Translations under genes and position numbers: made by a program
Shown: in pieces, positions 17,553-26,761 of the stretch
Position numbering within the stretch: the stretch's first letter is position 1
Layout of the letters: each line of letters opens with the position of its first letter
Source of the DNA: Desulfobulbaceae bacterium
GTDB taxonomy: Bacteria > Desulfobacterota > Desulfobulbia > Desulfobulbales > Desulfocapsaceae
Length of the DNA stretch: 64,000 bases
Direction of reading: 5' to 3'
Assembly: GCA_004796425.1 (NCBI GenBank)
Contig: QZLB01000210.1
Coordinates: 1-64,000 of the forward strand
The notes under the pieces: generated by a model
Database searches by the model: none
The model's input: only the letters and a program-made list of their open reading frames with translations
Told to the model about the DNA's origin: nothing

Positions 17553-18017
17553 TTACCAGGTTGAGTAAGGGTGGCGAGCTAAATACGAATTAAAATAACG
17601 CTTATCACCGGTGACTTCCTGGCCCAGCCACGGTGGTTTTTCAAATTGCTGATCTTCGTGATCCAGCTCTATTTCTGCCAGGATTAATCCTTGATTGACC
17701 CCATGAAAAATGTCAATTTCCCAGGTCTTCTGGGCAAACCCAATCTTGTACCTGGTTTTTTCAATGATAGATTCCTGACAGAGTTTCGACAACATTTCAT
17801 CCGCATCACGGGTGGGAATCTGATATTCAAATTCAAGCCTTCCGATGCCTTCGGTTGGTCCTTTGATGGTGAGAAAACCGTGATCCCCGGCGATCCGTAC
17901 CCGGACCGTAACCCCCTTCTGCCCACCAATATAGCCCTGCCGGTAGATCGTACCGCTATGATCTTCTTTCCAACTATCGTTTTTCAGTAGAAATTTTCGT
18001 TCTATTTCCAGTGCCAT
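17553..18017 (-). CDS. CYTH domain protein (triphosphate tunnel metalloenzyme)
   Basis: A 154-residue CYTH/TTM-superfamily protein, cytoplasmic, acting on a triphosphate substrate such as inorganic triphosphate. The diagnostic ExExK is E4-E6-K8 in MALEIERKFLLK. Alternating charged strands follow (VTVRVRI, FLTIKG, RLEFEYQI, WEIDIFHG, LILAEIEL) as in the eight-stranded tunnel. ATG at 18017 is favoured because GGGAG lies 5 bases upstream, inside a slightly longer frame starting at 18029. The gene appears monocistronic. Substrate (tripolyphosphate, thiamine triphosphate or ATP) cannot be told. Confidence 0.9.
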   Translation of the reverse strand: MALEIERKFLLKNDSWKEDHSGTIYRQGYIGGQKGVTVRVRIAGDHGFLTIKGPTEGIGRLEFEYQIPTRDADEMLSKLCQESIIEKTRYKIGFAQKTWEIDIFHGVNQGLILAEIELDHEDQQFEKPPWLGQEVTGDKRYFNSYLARHPYSTW

Positions 18018-18326
18018 CACCACTCCCATATGAAGCCTGTTCCGCCTACCTGACGAAAGGTAGCAGGGCTATTGTTATTGCGACTTACCCATCCCCATCA
18101 GGTAATTGTAGATAGTATAACATGTTATAGGGCTGAAGAGAAAATTGGATTCAAACTCGCTTTCTCATCCAATTTTGGTTCATCTTGATGCGAAGAATTT
18201 GAAATATTTAGCATTTTGCTATTGAATCTGATAAAAATAGATGTCAGTATAAAAAAGATGTCAACTACCCTCATCACAGGTATCTGTGGCCTGTGGACTA
18301 ATCCTTTCAATACGGAGGATCGAATC
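18018..18326. other. Intergenic region with inverted repeat
   Basis: 309-bp divergent gap between the CYTH gene and the vWA/OmpA gene. It holds a 10-bp inverted repeat, AAAATTGGAT (18141-18150) and ATCCAATTTT (18167-18176), with a 16-nt loop and no T-run, which could be an operator or an RNA hairpin in the leader of the rightward gene. No gene seen. Confidence 0.35.
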
Positions 18327-19415
18327 ATGACGAGTGCAAGACGATCACTGCTCACCCTACATTGTGCCCTGTTGGCCATATTAATGACGGTTTTCACTGC
18401 ACATGCCGGCAAAATGTCAACCATGTGGGGCGGCAAGGAAGTGTATATGGTCAGGAAAGCTGACAACTTCATTATCCTATACGACCGCTCAGCTTCCATG
18501 GCAGATATGTATGCACAAACCGTGATGACCGAACTTGCTGCCGAGCGGAAAATTCTGTTGGAGAAAAATGCCACACTTCCTGACATGAACTGGCAGGCAG
18601 GCATTTATTCGTTCACACCCGGTACCGGGGTGGAAAATATTACAACCTACTATCCGATGCAGGCTTACGATAAGAAATCGTTCAGCCGAACCATCATGAA
18701 AATGCCCCGCGAACCCAAAGGTGCGACATTGCTTCAGCAGGGGCTTTGGGCGCTACCGAATATTCTCAATAAGTTGACCGGTAAAACGGTTATCTTTCTC
18801 TTTACCGATGGTCAGTATACCCCGGTCGATAAAATACCCTCACCCTCTGTTATTGCCTCCAGGCTTAACGCTCAGTTTGACCTCTGTTTTGTTGTAATCA
18901 ACACCGGTGCTCAAAAGAAAGAACTTAAGGAAATAACTGCTATTTCAAAGGTTAACAGCTGCTCATACATGGTACCATTCGAAAAACTGCTTGGTAATCC
19001 TGAATGGATGACCTATGCGCTCTTTGAGATCCAGGAAGCCAAACCGGCAGGCTCCTCAGAGGTGGTTATTGGCTATGAATGGGAAAACATTCTTTTTGAT
19101 TTCGACAAATACAATGTCAAACCGGAATATTTTGACATCCTCGATAAAGTTGCCGCCTTTCTCAAAGAACACCCCGCGGCACGCATTATCCTGGCGGGCC
19201 ACACTGACTCCATTGGCACCAGAGAATATAACATGAACCTCTCACACCAGCGGGCGGCGAGCGTCAGAGCATATCTGGTTCAAAAAGGCGAGGTGAGCGC
19301 CGACAGAATCACCTTGAGCGGATTCGGTTTTGATGATCCGGTTGCGACCAATGATACCTCAGAAGGACGCGCCCTCAACCGCAGAGTGCAGGGTATAATC
19401 AGCGGCGTCGAGTAA
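18327..19415 (+). CDS. Secreted vWA-like protein with C-terminal OmpA peptidoglycan-binding domain
   Basis: A 362-residue envelope protein. ATG at 18327 follows GGAGG and opens a signal peptide (MTSARRSLLTLHCALLAILM, ending TAHA). The N-terminal domain (about 50-235) looks like a von Willebrand A fold with a MIDAS start DRSASM (DxSxS) and a later FLFTDGQYT. The C-terminus (about 250-360) is an OmpA-like domain with ILAGHTDSIGTREYN and LSGFGFDDPVATN, ending in ALNRRVQ, which binds peptidoglycan. It may be an outer-membrane or periplasmic tether that holds a metal-dependent ligand. A strong terminator follows. Confidence 0.88.
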   Translation: MTSARRSLLTLHCALLAILMTVFTAHAGKMSTMWGGKEVYMVRKADNFIILYDRSASMADMYAQTVMTELAAERKILLEKNATLPDMNWQAGIYSFTPGTGVENITTYYPMQAYDKKSFSRTIMKMPREPKGATLLQQGLWALPNILNKLTGKTVIFLFTDGQYTPVDKIPSPSVIASRLNAQFDLCFVVINTGAQKKELKEITAISKVNSCSYMVPFEKLLGNPEWMTYALFEIQEAKPAGSSEVVIGYEWENILFDFDKYNVKPEYFDILDKVAAFLKEHPAARIILAGHTDSIGTREYNMNLSHQRAASVRAYLVQKGEVSADRITLSGFGFDDPVATNDTSEGRALNRRVQGIISGVE

Positions 19416-19444
19416 GTCCTCGCACACATTCTTTTAACAATATG

Positions 19445-19486
19445 AACCCGGCTGGTTTCAGCAGATGAAATCAGCCGGGTTTTTTT
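19445..19486 (+). terminator. Intrinsic terminator
   Basis: AACCCGGCTG (19445-19454) pairs with CAGCCGGGTT (19472-19481), with further TTTCA/TGAAA pairing inside, followed by a T-run (to 19486). It lies between convergent genes and overlaps the 3' end of the leftward PLP gene. Confidence 0.9.
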
Positions 19487-20615
19487 ATGTACGCAACGCA
19501 GATGCGATATCTTTGAGAATATCTTCAGGATGTTCAATACCCACCGACAGCCGCAGCAACTTGTCAGTCACCCCAATTCGCTCACGGCTTTCCCGGTCCA
19601 TCTTCCGGTGTGAAGTCAAGGCAGGCGCACAGATTGTCGTCTCGATACCTCCAAGGCTCAGAGCCGGGACAATGAGAGATAGATTTCTCATGAATTCCGT
19701 GACTGAAGGTGCCGTAGCGGTGAGGGAGAAACTGAGCATTCCACCAAAACCTTGCATCTGGCTCGCCGCAATTTCATGACCGGGATGGTTCTGAAGGCCG
19801 GGGTAGTAGACCCGGTCCACCTTTGGGTTCTGCTCCAACTCACGGGCAATGATAAGCCCATTCTCCGACTGGCGGGAAACCCTGAGGTGAAGGGTTTTTA
19901 ATGACCGTTCAAGAAGCGCGCAGGTTGTTCCATTGAGACTGCCACCAAAATCGATACCACTCACCCGAACCTCCTCGATGAGTTTTTCGCTGGCCAGCAC
20001 TGCTCCACAGCAGATATCACTATGCCCCCCGAGATATTTGGTCCCACTGTGAATCACAACATCAATACCGAATTGCAGCGGATTCTGGTTGATGGGCGAG
20101 GCGAAGGTGTTGTCAATGATGGTGATGATGTTATACGATCGTGCCAGTGCGACCACCTTCTCAATATCGACAATCCCGAGAAGCGGGTTAGTCGGGGTTT
20201 CGATGTAAATAACCCGGGTCTTATCACCGATTGCTGCCTCAAGAGCTTCAATAGACTTGTCGACAAAGCTGTAATCAATCGAAAATCTTGGAAACTGTTG
20301 GGTTACCAGAGCGTGGGTTCCACCGTACAGCTCGGATTGAATTACCAGGTGATCACCACTTTGCAGAAAACCAAACAGGGCGGTGGAAATTGCCGCCATC
20401 CCGGAGCTGAACACAATACCATCCTCTGCCCCCTCCAGAGCACAAAGCTTGCCGATAACCGCTTCCTGATTCGGCGTATTGAAATAGCGCGGATATGACT
20501 GCTTGCCATCATCGATATACCTGAATGCCGATGAGGTGTAGATTGGGGTATTGATTCCACCGGTCTGCTCATCGGGGACGGTACCGCTATGAATGCATTT
20601 TGTTTCAAGTTTCAT
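19485..20615 (-). CDS. Cys/Met metabolism PLP enzyme (cystathionine gamma-synthase/lyase type)
   Basis: A 376-residue trans-sulfuration enzyme. Hallmarks are FSSGMAAISTAL, SELYGGTHAL (the catalytic Tyr), ETPTNPLLGIVDIEKV, the PLP-lysine block HSGTKYLGGHSDICCG, and NHPGHEIAASQMQGFGGMLSF. It belongs to the shorter family branch containing cystathionine gamma-synthase, gamma-lyase, beta-lyase and methionine gamma-lyase; these cannot be separated safely by eye. It shares ancestry with metY in this window but is a distinct branch. The upstream regulator gene (same strand, 15 bases away) probably heads the same transcript. Confidence 0.9.
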   Translation of the reverse strand: MKLETKCIHSGTVPDEQTGGINTPIYTSSAFRYIDDGKQSYPRYFNTPNQEAVIGKLCALEGAEDGIVFSSGMAAISTALFGFLQSGDHLVIQSELYGGTHALVTQQFPRFSIDYSFVDKSIEALEAAIGDKTRVIYIETPTNPLLGIVDIEKVVALARSYNIITIIDNTFASPINQNPLQFGIDVVIHSGTKYLGGHSDICCGAVLASEKLIEEVRVSGIDFGGSLNGTTCALLERSLKTLHLRVSRQSENGLIIARELEQNPKVDRVYYPGLQNHPGHEIAASQMQGFGGMLSFSLTATAPSVTEFMRNLSLIVPALSLGGIETTICAPALTSHRKMDRESRERIGVTDKLLRLSVGIEHPEDILKDIASALRT

Positions 20616-20630
20616 AACCTGGTCCTCTTG

Positions 20631-22148
20631 CTAATAGTGGGCTTTGCGGCCAAACGGGATCTGGAGTTTTCGCATGCGCTTTCTCAGCGTCGATGGATTA
20701 ACCCCGAGCAGTCGCGCCGCACCATGTTCTCCACCAACTTTACCACCCGTCATGGACATGACGCGTTTGATATGGTTGGTCGTACACGTATCAAGATCTA
20801 GCTCGGCTTCTGAAAAGTCCTCCAGCCGTAGCGCATTCCCGGATCTTCCCGCCGTCAGGGACGCCAGATCCAGCTGTCCTGTATCATTGTGCAGGATCGC
20901 ATTCTCGATCAGATTGCTCAACTCCTTCACATTTCCCGGCCACTCATATTCATAACAACGGGGGAGGGAGTTTTTATCGAGCGTGACCATTTCCGATCGA
21001 TTCATCAGTCGGCAATGTTTTTCAATAAAGTATTCTGCAAGCCGAGCCAGATCCTCTTTGCGATCTCGCAGCGGTGGTATGGTAATCGTATGTGCAGTCA
21101 TCGATTCCACCAGAGACAACTCTGAACGGTGTTGCTCATCCAGCACCAGAAAAAGCCGGACATCACACTTCAGCCGCTCCCCGTCCCGCCCTGTACTGAT
21201 TGAACGATTGAGTGCCAGCTCAGCCAGTCGTTTCCTGATTTCCAGCGGCAGCCCCAAAACCCCGGAGATTACCGCACTTCCGCCAGATGCACGTTGAAAC
21301 AATCCTTTTTTGCTATCAAATAGAGTCTGACCGACCTCCGGTGCCAAACCAAAAAGATAGTCTGCAAGCTGCGCCTCGGGGATTCGTGCACAATTAACCT
21401 CTATAAACGGCTGTTCTTGCCGCCCGGAAAGTTGGTGAATGGTGCGGGCAAGGAATTTACGACCACTGCCAGTCTCCCCAATCAAACAGAGGTTGTCATC
21501 CTCAGTTCCCGCCTTTCGCACCTCAGGCATGATCCCACGCAACCCCATGTCAGCACCGATAATCTCCTCAGGAATCTCCCCATCTTCCATATTGGTGTTA
21601 AAGTGCTTGAAGTTATCACTCAGCTTCTGGTGGCGATTACGGATATTTCGATAGTGAAAGCAGTTTTTTATGCCGACTGAAAGTGGTTGTCGCAGTTGAG
21701 CAAGTGTATTGCCATGGGATCTTTCGAACTCCTTTCCAGGTTCTGCCACCAGAAAGAGCAGGCCGATCATTTTTTTGCCAATTACCATTCTCACAACAAT
21801 TAAAGAAGCATCACCGGCGATCAAACCCGCTTCTATCAATCCCTTGGCCGGCAGTGCCGCCGAAGCACGGCGAAACATGGTGATCGGTGCCCCCATCCCG
21901 CCCAGCGCTTTGGCCACGTCCATTTCTGTTCTTAATCGATTGGAAACTTCCCGCGAGCCTTCTCGATCACTTATCCCCAAGACCATCATGACCGAATCAC
22001 TGGGGTAAAACCCCGCCAGTAAAATCTTATCGACCGGTGAAAAGTCCTTGGTCAAATTATCGATACTCTCTAGAAAGGGGCTGAATTCAAGATGAGAACA
22101 GATGGATATCGTCGCCTCAATAATCTGTTTGTCTGCAAGATCACTCAT
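20631..22148 (-). CDS. Sigma-54-activator-like regulator with degenerate AAA+ core
   Basis: A 505-residue protein with an N-terminal GAF-like domain (about 15-165), an AAA+ domain of the NtrC family (about 195-420) and a C-terminal Fis-type helix-turn-helix (HGAARLLGVNPSTLRKRMRK). The ATPase core is ruined: Walker A reads GETGSGRK (224-231), with Arg where the lysine should be; Walker B, normally LFLDE, is AVISG (about 292-296); and the GAFTGA loop that touches sigma-54 is missing between LFG (265-267) and KKGLFQRA. WPGNVKELSNLIENAIL near 415 is still well kept. It likely binds DNA and senses a ligand but cannot remodel sigma-54 RNA polymerase. It lies 15 bases before the PLP enzyme, suggesting it controls that gene. 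Confidence 0.9.
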   Translation of the reverse strand: MSDLADKQIIEATISICSHLEFSPFLESIDNLTKDFSPVDKILLAGFYPSDSVMMVLGISDREGSREVSNRLRTEMDVAKALGGMGAPITMFRRASAALPAKGLIEAGLIAGDASLIVVRMVIGKKMIGLLFLVAEPGKEFERSHGNTLAQLRQPLSVGIKNCFHYRNIRNRHQKLSDNFKHFNTNMEDGEIPEEIIGADMGLRGIMPEVRKAGTEDDNLCLIGETGSGRKFLARTIHQLSGRQEQPFIEVNCARIPEAQLADYLFGLAPEVGQTLFDSKKGLFQRASGGSAVISGVLGLPLEIRKRLAELALNRSISTGRDGERLKCDVRLFLVLDEQHRSELSLVESMTAHTITIPPLRDRKEDLARLAEYFIEKHCRLMNRSEMVTLDKNSLPRCYEYEWPGNVKELSNLIENAILHNDTGQLDLASLTAGRSGNALRLEDFSEAELDLDTCTTNHIKRVMSMTGGKVGGEHGAARLLGVNPSTLRKRMRKLQIPFGRKAHY

Positions 22149-22396
22149 GTTAATTTCCTGAAAGAAAAGAACCCAAAATACTCCATGGGAGATTTACCTC
22201 ATAAAAAAGTCATAATATGCCCCATGGCGCAAATATTTCAAGCTGAATTCTCTTTGAAACTACGAAAAACGGCTCGTCTCATCGCTTTTACCTATCATAA
22301 CGTTTACAATTTCCTACTAAATGTCTTATGTTACTGAGAGTCCGCTCAGGATAATACCTGAGTCATAAATGATACTCCTCGCACCCCAGGTAACTC
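22149..22396. promoter_or_regulatory. Divergent regulatory region between two regulators
   Basis: 248 bases shared by the degenerate activator (leftward) and the LysR gene (rightward). Three mutually complementary segments lie close to the LysR start: CTGAG (22334-22338), CTCAG (22345-22349) and CCTGAG (22357-22362), so two alternative hairpins compete for the middle segment. TCATAAATGA, a near-palindrome of the kind LysR proteins bind, follows at 22363-22372. Confidence 0.4.
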
Positions 22397-23326
22397 ATGG
22401 ATACCCGACATCTGAGAATATTCACCACCATTTACCGAACAAGAAGTTTCACCAAAGCCTCTCAGGAGCTTTTCACCAGCCAGCCAACCGTGAGTGAACA
22501 TATGAGAAATCTCGAAGAGCAGCTTGGTTGTAAGCTCTTTGACCGGCTGGGGCGTTCAATTTTACCCACCGCCGAAGCTGAAGTGCTTTACCCTCGGGCC
22601 ATCGATATTCTCAATGAACTGGACCAGATCGAAAAGACGCTCTCCTCTGTTACCAACAGTGTTTCAGGCGAGCTGCTTATCGGGGCAAGTACGATACCCG
22701 GAGCATACATTATTCCAGGGTATGCCGCGCTTTTTAAAAGGAAATATCCGGATGTCTCCTACCAGATTCTGATACGTGATTCCGAAGATATCATCAATGA
22801 GATTTCAACACACAAACTGTACCTTGGTATCGTTGGTGCGCGGACTCCTTCCAAAAATGTTGAGTACACACCGTTCGGCTCTGACGAATTAGTCCTCGCC
22901 GGTCCGGCCAATGATACGTTGCCAGATCGACTCAACCTCTCCGAGCTCGCTGGTCTTGATTTTTTGATTCGTGAAAAAGGTTCGGGTACGGGTAAAACCC
23001 TGAGAAACTATCTGCAGCAACATAACTTCCCGTATGATCAGCTCAATGTGCGGGCCATACTTGGCTCATCAACGGCAATCAAAGAAGCGGTGAAATCCGG
23101 TCTGGGTGTCGCGTTCATTTCCAAAACCGCCATCGCCGATGATCTCAGCGCAGAGACAATAAAGATCATCAAGGTTAAAGGAGTAACGATAAAAAGAACC
23201 TTTTTTATTGTTACCCCGCGCAAACGAACCATGCCTAATCATTACCTGGTTTTTGCCAATTCACTCAAAGCAAGTGTGACCGGACCCAAAGGTGTGTATT
23301 TAGGCGAGCGTCATGAAGCTCCATAA
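22397..23326 (+). CDS. LysR-family transcriptional regulator
   Basis: A 309-residue LysR regulator. The winged helix-turn-helix fills residues 1-60 (LRIFTTIYRTRSFTKASQELFTSQPTVSEHMRNLEEQLGCKLFDR, read here in parts: TKASQEL as the turn and SQPTVSEHMRNLEE as the recognition helix). The effector domain (about 90-295) has the periplasmic-binding-like fold with ELLIGASTIPGAYIIPGYA, like CysL/selenium-metabolism and YeiE-type LysR proteins. The ligand is unknown. LysR proteins often control a divergent neighbour, here the degenerate activator and the PLP enzyme downstream of it, which would place it in sulfur amino-acid control; this is inference. Confidence 0.93.
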   Translation: MDTRHLRIFTTIYRTRSFTKASQELFTSQPTVSEHMRNLEEQLGCKLFDRLGRSILPTAEAEVLYPRAIDILNELDQIEKTLSSVTNSVSGELLIGASTIPGAYIIPGYAALFKRKYPDVSYQILIRDSEDIINEISTHKLYLGIVGARTPSKNVEYTPFGSDELVLAGPANDTLPDRLNLSELAGLDFLIREKGSGTGKTLRNYLQQHNFPYDQLNVRAILGSSTAIKEAVKSGLGVAFISKTAIADDLSAETIKIIKVKGVTIKRTFFIVTPRKRTMPNHYLVFANSLKASVTGPKGVYLGERHEAP

Positions 23327-23384
23327 ATAGCTGAGCTAGACCATAGAAGATCTGAATTACCCCCACCGTAATAATTATGCAGGT

Positions 23385-23786
23385 CTACCGTTTCTGTTTC
23401 TTCGGTGTAATCAGAAACCAGCTCACTAATACCAAGAGCCCAAATGTGGTGTAAAGCAGAATAAATACCCATTCTGGTGCACTGTAATAAAGTATGGAAT
23501 GTAACCAGTGTTGTATGAAATTCCCTGAATAGGTAGCATCGCCACCACTCTGTCGCAAAGACATTTCCCATGTTGTGAGGGGGCAGATTTTGCCGAACCA
23601 TGATTGCAGGACAACGACACCGATGGCAGTGAGATGCAATAGGCGAAACCAGATATTTCTCACCCAGGACCATTTGAAAAACCAGCCAAGGTAAACTGCC
23701 AGCAGTCCGAAGATAACGAATACAACAAATACCACATGTACGATCAAAATGGCATCCGCTGCAATAAGATAACCTTTTTGTTCCAA
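23385..23786 (-). CDS. DUF2784-type membrane protein
   Basis: A 133-residue inner-membrane protein with four hydrophobic segments (AILIVHVVFVVFVIFGLLAV; IWFRLLHLTAIGVVVLQSWF; WLHSILYYSAPEW; VFILLYTTFGLLVLVSWFLI). The pattern HVVFVVFVIFG, the QSWFGKICPLTTWE block and the short basic tail match the DUF2784 family of unknown function. The only plausible start is a TTG at 23786 with AGGATTAGGG just upstream. Two Cys/Trp-rich and His residues could bind heme or metal but nothing proves it. No operon partner. Confidence 0.75.
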   Translation of the reverse strand: MEQKGYLIAADAILIVHVVFVVFVIFGLLAVYLGWFFKWSWVRNIWFRLLHLTAIGVVVLQSWFGKICPLTTWEMSLRQSGGDATYSGNFIQHWLHSILYYSAPEWVFILLYTTFGLLVLVSWFLITPKKQKR

Positions 23787-23961
23787 AACCCTAATCCTGC
23801 TTTGCCTTCACATAAAGTGCTTCTTTAGAAACACCATCAATAAACCATGGTAAATCCCTTGTAGTTTCCAGCTTCAACAATCAAGCAAGCAGCCTGAATA
23901 TTCATATCAGGAAGTGTCCTGGCTAACTGATATCTGCACACATTACCTTTAGCACACGAGC

Positions 23962-25656
23962 TCATGGGACCTGTGCCACCCGTAAAACCTCTTCCACAGC
24001 CGTAATTCCCTCAACCACCTTATCTACGCCATCCTCAAACAGGCTTTTCATGCCCTGTTGATGTGCGATGGTGCGCATCAGCTCATTATCGTCTTCCTGC
24101 AATATCGCTTGATGCAGCTCTTCGCTGAATGGTAAAAACTCATGTATCCCGCAACGACCGCGATACCCGGTCTGGTTACACTGATCACACCCGTGTGGAT
24201 GATAAAATTTCCCCACACGTTGCTCATCACCATTGAGGCCGATTCTGGTAAGCTCATCAGCTGAGGGCAGATAAGCCGCTCTGCAGTTCAAACAGAGTCT
24301 GCGCACCAACCTTTGTGCAAGAATCGCCTTTACTGAACTGGTAATCAGGTAAGGTTCGACACCCATGTCCTTCAGTCGGGTTATGGTACTTAATGAATCA
24401 TTGGTATGCAGGGTAGAAAATACCAGATGGCCCGTCAATGAAGACTGGATTGCGATCTCTGCCGTTTCATAATCCCTGATCTCACCAATCAGAATCACAT
24501 CGGGATCCTGGCGGACAATGGATCGAAGACCGTTGGCGAAAGTAAGATCTATTTTAGGGTTCACCTGTACCTGACTGATTCCTCGGATACGGTATTCAAT
24601 GGGATCCTCAACGGTGATGATATTAATTTCTGTACGGTTAATCTCTCCCAGTGCGGCATAGAGCGTTGTCGTCTTGCCGGAACCGGTTGGTCCGGTGACA
24701 AGGACCATACCGTTGGGAGAATGGATGGTCTGGCGAAAGCGATGATAGCACTCCTGCCCCATGCCAAGATCTGCCAACGACATTTTTACCGCTGATTTAT
24801 CTAGGAGCCTCAGCACCACACGTTCACCAAACGCCGTGGGCAGTGTTGAAACACGAATATCTACATCCCGGTTGCCAATCTTTACCTCAAATCTGCCATC
24901 CTGCGGTAATCGCTTTTCGGCAATATTCATCTTGGCCATCAATTTGATGCGTGAGATCAGCGAAGACTGTGCATGTTTTGGTGGTGAGAACATCTCATAC
25001 AAGACACCATCCATGCGTTGTCTGATCTTCAACTCATCACGGTACGGTTCGATGTGAATATCTGATACCTCCTGGCGAATCGCCTGGGAAAGCATCAGGT
25101 TGACCAGTCTGATCACCGGCGAATCAGACGTATCATCAAGCAGATCGCCGACCTGCTCAATTTTTGAGAAAAGCTCATCAGGGTCCTCGTCATCGATTTC
25201 ACCGATTACATCTTCGGCACGATCCATCGATTCCCCGTAGACATGGTTGATCAGTTCGATGATGCTGCGTTCCGGCGCTAGAACTATGCGATGCGATTGA
25301 ATATCCAGTTGCATGCACAACTCATCAATTGCCTCAATTCTAGTTGGGTCGTTGACCGCAAGATAGGCTTGATCATTGAATTGGATGGGGACCATGACAT
25401 TTTTTTTGAGAAACAGAATGGGGATTTTTCGGACAAAATCGGAATTATGTTCACCGGACAGAGATTGCAGATAGGAAACATCAAATTGGCTGGCCAGCGC
25501 TCCCAGTAATTCCTCTTCTGAAATCTCTCCACGGTCCTGAAGGATTGTACCCAGTCGTTCCGGTTGCTCCATCTGCTGCTCGAGTGCCCTGTCGATCACC
25601 GAATCACTCAAACCAACGCTGTCGGCCAGGATGCTCCCGATCTTTTTTCCCGTCAT
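23962..25656 (-). CDS. gspE: Type II secretion ATPase
   Basis: Cytoplasmic ATPase that powers pseudopilus assembly in type II secretion. The 564 residues include an N-terminal MshEN-type domain (about 1-150), then the PilT/GspE core with Walker A GPTGSGKTTT (322-331), an Asp box (VEDPIEYR), Walker B (DPDVILIGEIRD) and a His box (LTGHLVFSTLHTND). The Cys pairs CLNC and CDQC form the GspE/PilB zinc-binding module near 450-495. GspE rather than PilB is supported by the neighbouring gspN, gspA and gspB genes. It is transcribed leftward after gspN with 47 bases between them. Confidence 0.92.
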   Translation of the reverse strand: MTGKKIGSILADSVGLSDSVIDRALEQQMEQPERLGTILQDRGEISEEELLGALASQFDVSYLQSLSGEHNSDFVRKIPILFLKKNVMVPIQFNDQAYLAVNDPTRIEAIDELCMQLDIQSHRIVLAPERSIIELINHVYGESMDRAEDVIGEIDDEDPDELFSKIEQVGDLLDDTSDSPVIRLVNLMLSQAIRQEVSDIHIEPYRDELKIRQRMDGVLYEMFSPPKHAQSSLISRIKLMAKMNIAEKRLPQDGRFEVKIGNRDVDIRVSTLPTAFGERVVLRLLDKSAVKMSLADLGMGQECYHRFRQTIHSPNGMVLVTGPTGSGKTTTLYAALGEINRTEINIITVEDPIEYRIRGISQVQVNPKIDLTFANGLRSIVRQDPDVILIGEIRDYETAEIAIQSSLTGHLVFSTLHTNDSLSTITRLKDMGVEPYLITSSVKAILAQRLVRRLCLNCRAAYLPSADELTRIGLNGDEQRVGKFYHPHGCDQCNQTGYRGRCGIHEFLPFSEELHQAILQEDDNELMRTIAHQQGMKSLFEDGVDKVVEGITAVEEVLRVAQVP

Positions 25657-25703
25657 GATAGTCTCACATACACCTTTGGTGATTTATTATAATCCATCTG
25701 ATA

Positions 25704-26576
25704 TTACAGGCTAATATCGATTACCGGATCATGAACCGTACCTGAAACACGAACAGGGAAATACGGCGTTCCCAAGCTACGGTACAAGAGTTGAGCCTGG
25801 TTGCGTGCTTCCACATTTGTATCAAGAAACGATTGTTCGGGATTGATGGCTGCATATCCCTCAATTTCAGCATTCTGCCAATTTTTTATATCTTTTACCA
25901 CTGCGTTGAATTTACCGCTAAACAGTGGTCCGTGCATCTCTCCTTCGTTAAAAAAAAGATCACCATCAAGCAGCGATAATTCTGACTCCAGTTCATCAAG
26001 CAGCAATCTTCTATTCCAGAAGATCTCTTTATAGAGTTCCATATTGAAATCTTGCAGGATAAGATCTCCACCTGCTTCAATAATTTCAAAATTGCTCGTC
26101 CTAAGCCTTAGCTTACCATTAAAAAAAAACGAGCCGCTGACTGAGCGATCGAAATCCGCAAACAAAGACCGGGCCCTGGTAAGATCGATTGCTGTAAGTT
26201 GAATCGTTTCAAACAACAGATGGGTATTTTTCTCAAGTAATCTGAGATGAGCCTTCACCCTGCCCTTTGCAAAGCGGAGACCGGCAGAAAAGCTGGTGAG
26301 TGATCTCCTTGGGGTATAGGTGATTCTGATATCTTCTACCAATAGTTCCCGGAGCGTATTTTTTTGCCGGCAATGGAGGTTTTTAAAATAGAGTGAGGCC
26401 GGTAGATCAATCTCAGGTGGGGAGACAACGCATTCAAATGCGGGAAGTCGCTGTTCAAGCGCACGCTCGAGCATATTTGCAACCTTGTCCTCCGGAAATC
26501 GCCAGATAGCGAAGAACAGAATCGCGATCACGGTAATGAAAAGAAAAAGGATAATCCTGCTGATTGATCGCATCAT
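25704..26576 (-). CDS. gspN: GspN-like type II secretion protein
   Basis: A 290-residue inner-membrane-anchored periplasmic protein. One N-terminal helix (about 6-26, IILFLFITVIAILFFAIW) is followed by beta-rich repeats in which small domains contribute phrases such as GSFFFNGKLRLRTSN, GGDLILQDFNM and GMHGPLFSG-like strands, ending with FPVRVSGTVHDPVIDISL. A C-terminal VSGTVxxPxxxI motif and this size match the GspN/AsmA-like proteins of deltaproteobacterial type II systems. First gene of the leftward gspN-gspE pair, divergent from gspA. Assignment rests on context as much as on sequence. Confidence 0.75.
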   Translation of the reverse strand: MMRSISRIILFLFITVIAILFFAIWRFPEDKVANMLERALEQRLPAFECVVSPPEIDLPASLYFKNLHCRQKNTLRELLVEDIRITYTPRRSLTSFSAGLRFAKGRVKAHLRLLEKNTHLLFETIQLTAIDLTRARSLFADFDRSVSGSFFFNGKLRLRTSNFEIIEAGGDLILQDFNMELYKEIFWNRRLLLDELESELSLLDGDLFFNEGEMHGPLFSGKFNAVVKDIKNWQNAEIEGYAAINPEQSFLDTNVEARNQAQLLYRSLGTPYFPVRVSGTVHDPVIDISL

Positions 26577-26761
26577 ATGATTTACAGGAGTGCTTTCGTT
26601 ATGTTTTATCGCTCGATTGTATCATCAACTATTGTGCGTTATTACCCTACCATTCAGAAATCAAAGGCAAATGATAACGCAGCATGATATATCATACAAT
26701 GCAGATTGGTGGAATATACCATGATTCTCCATGAATTCGGTTGATCAACAATATTAATGCT

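Noticed and set aside
18125-18604. Leftward frame of 159 codons over the vWA/OmpA gene start
   Set aside because: It is antisense to the signal peptide and N-terminal domain of the rightward gene and shows no motif.
22334-22362. Possible thiamin-pyrophosphate riboswitch before the LysR gene
   Set aside because: CTGAGA and GGATAATACC resemble fragments of the class but spacing and the other conserved blocks are missing.
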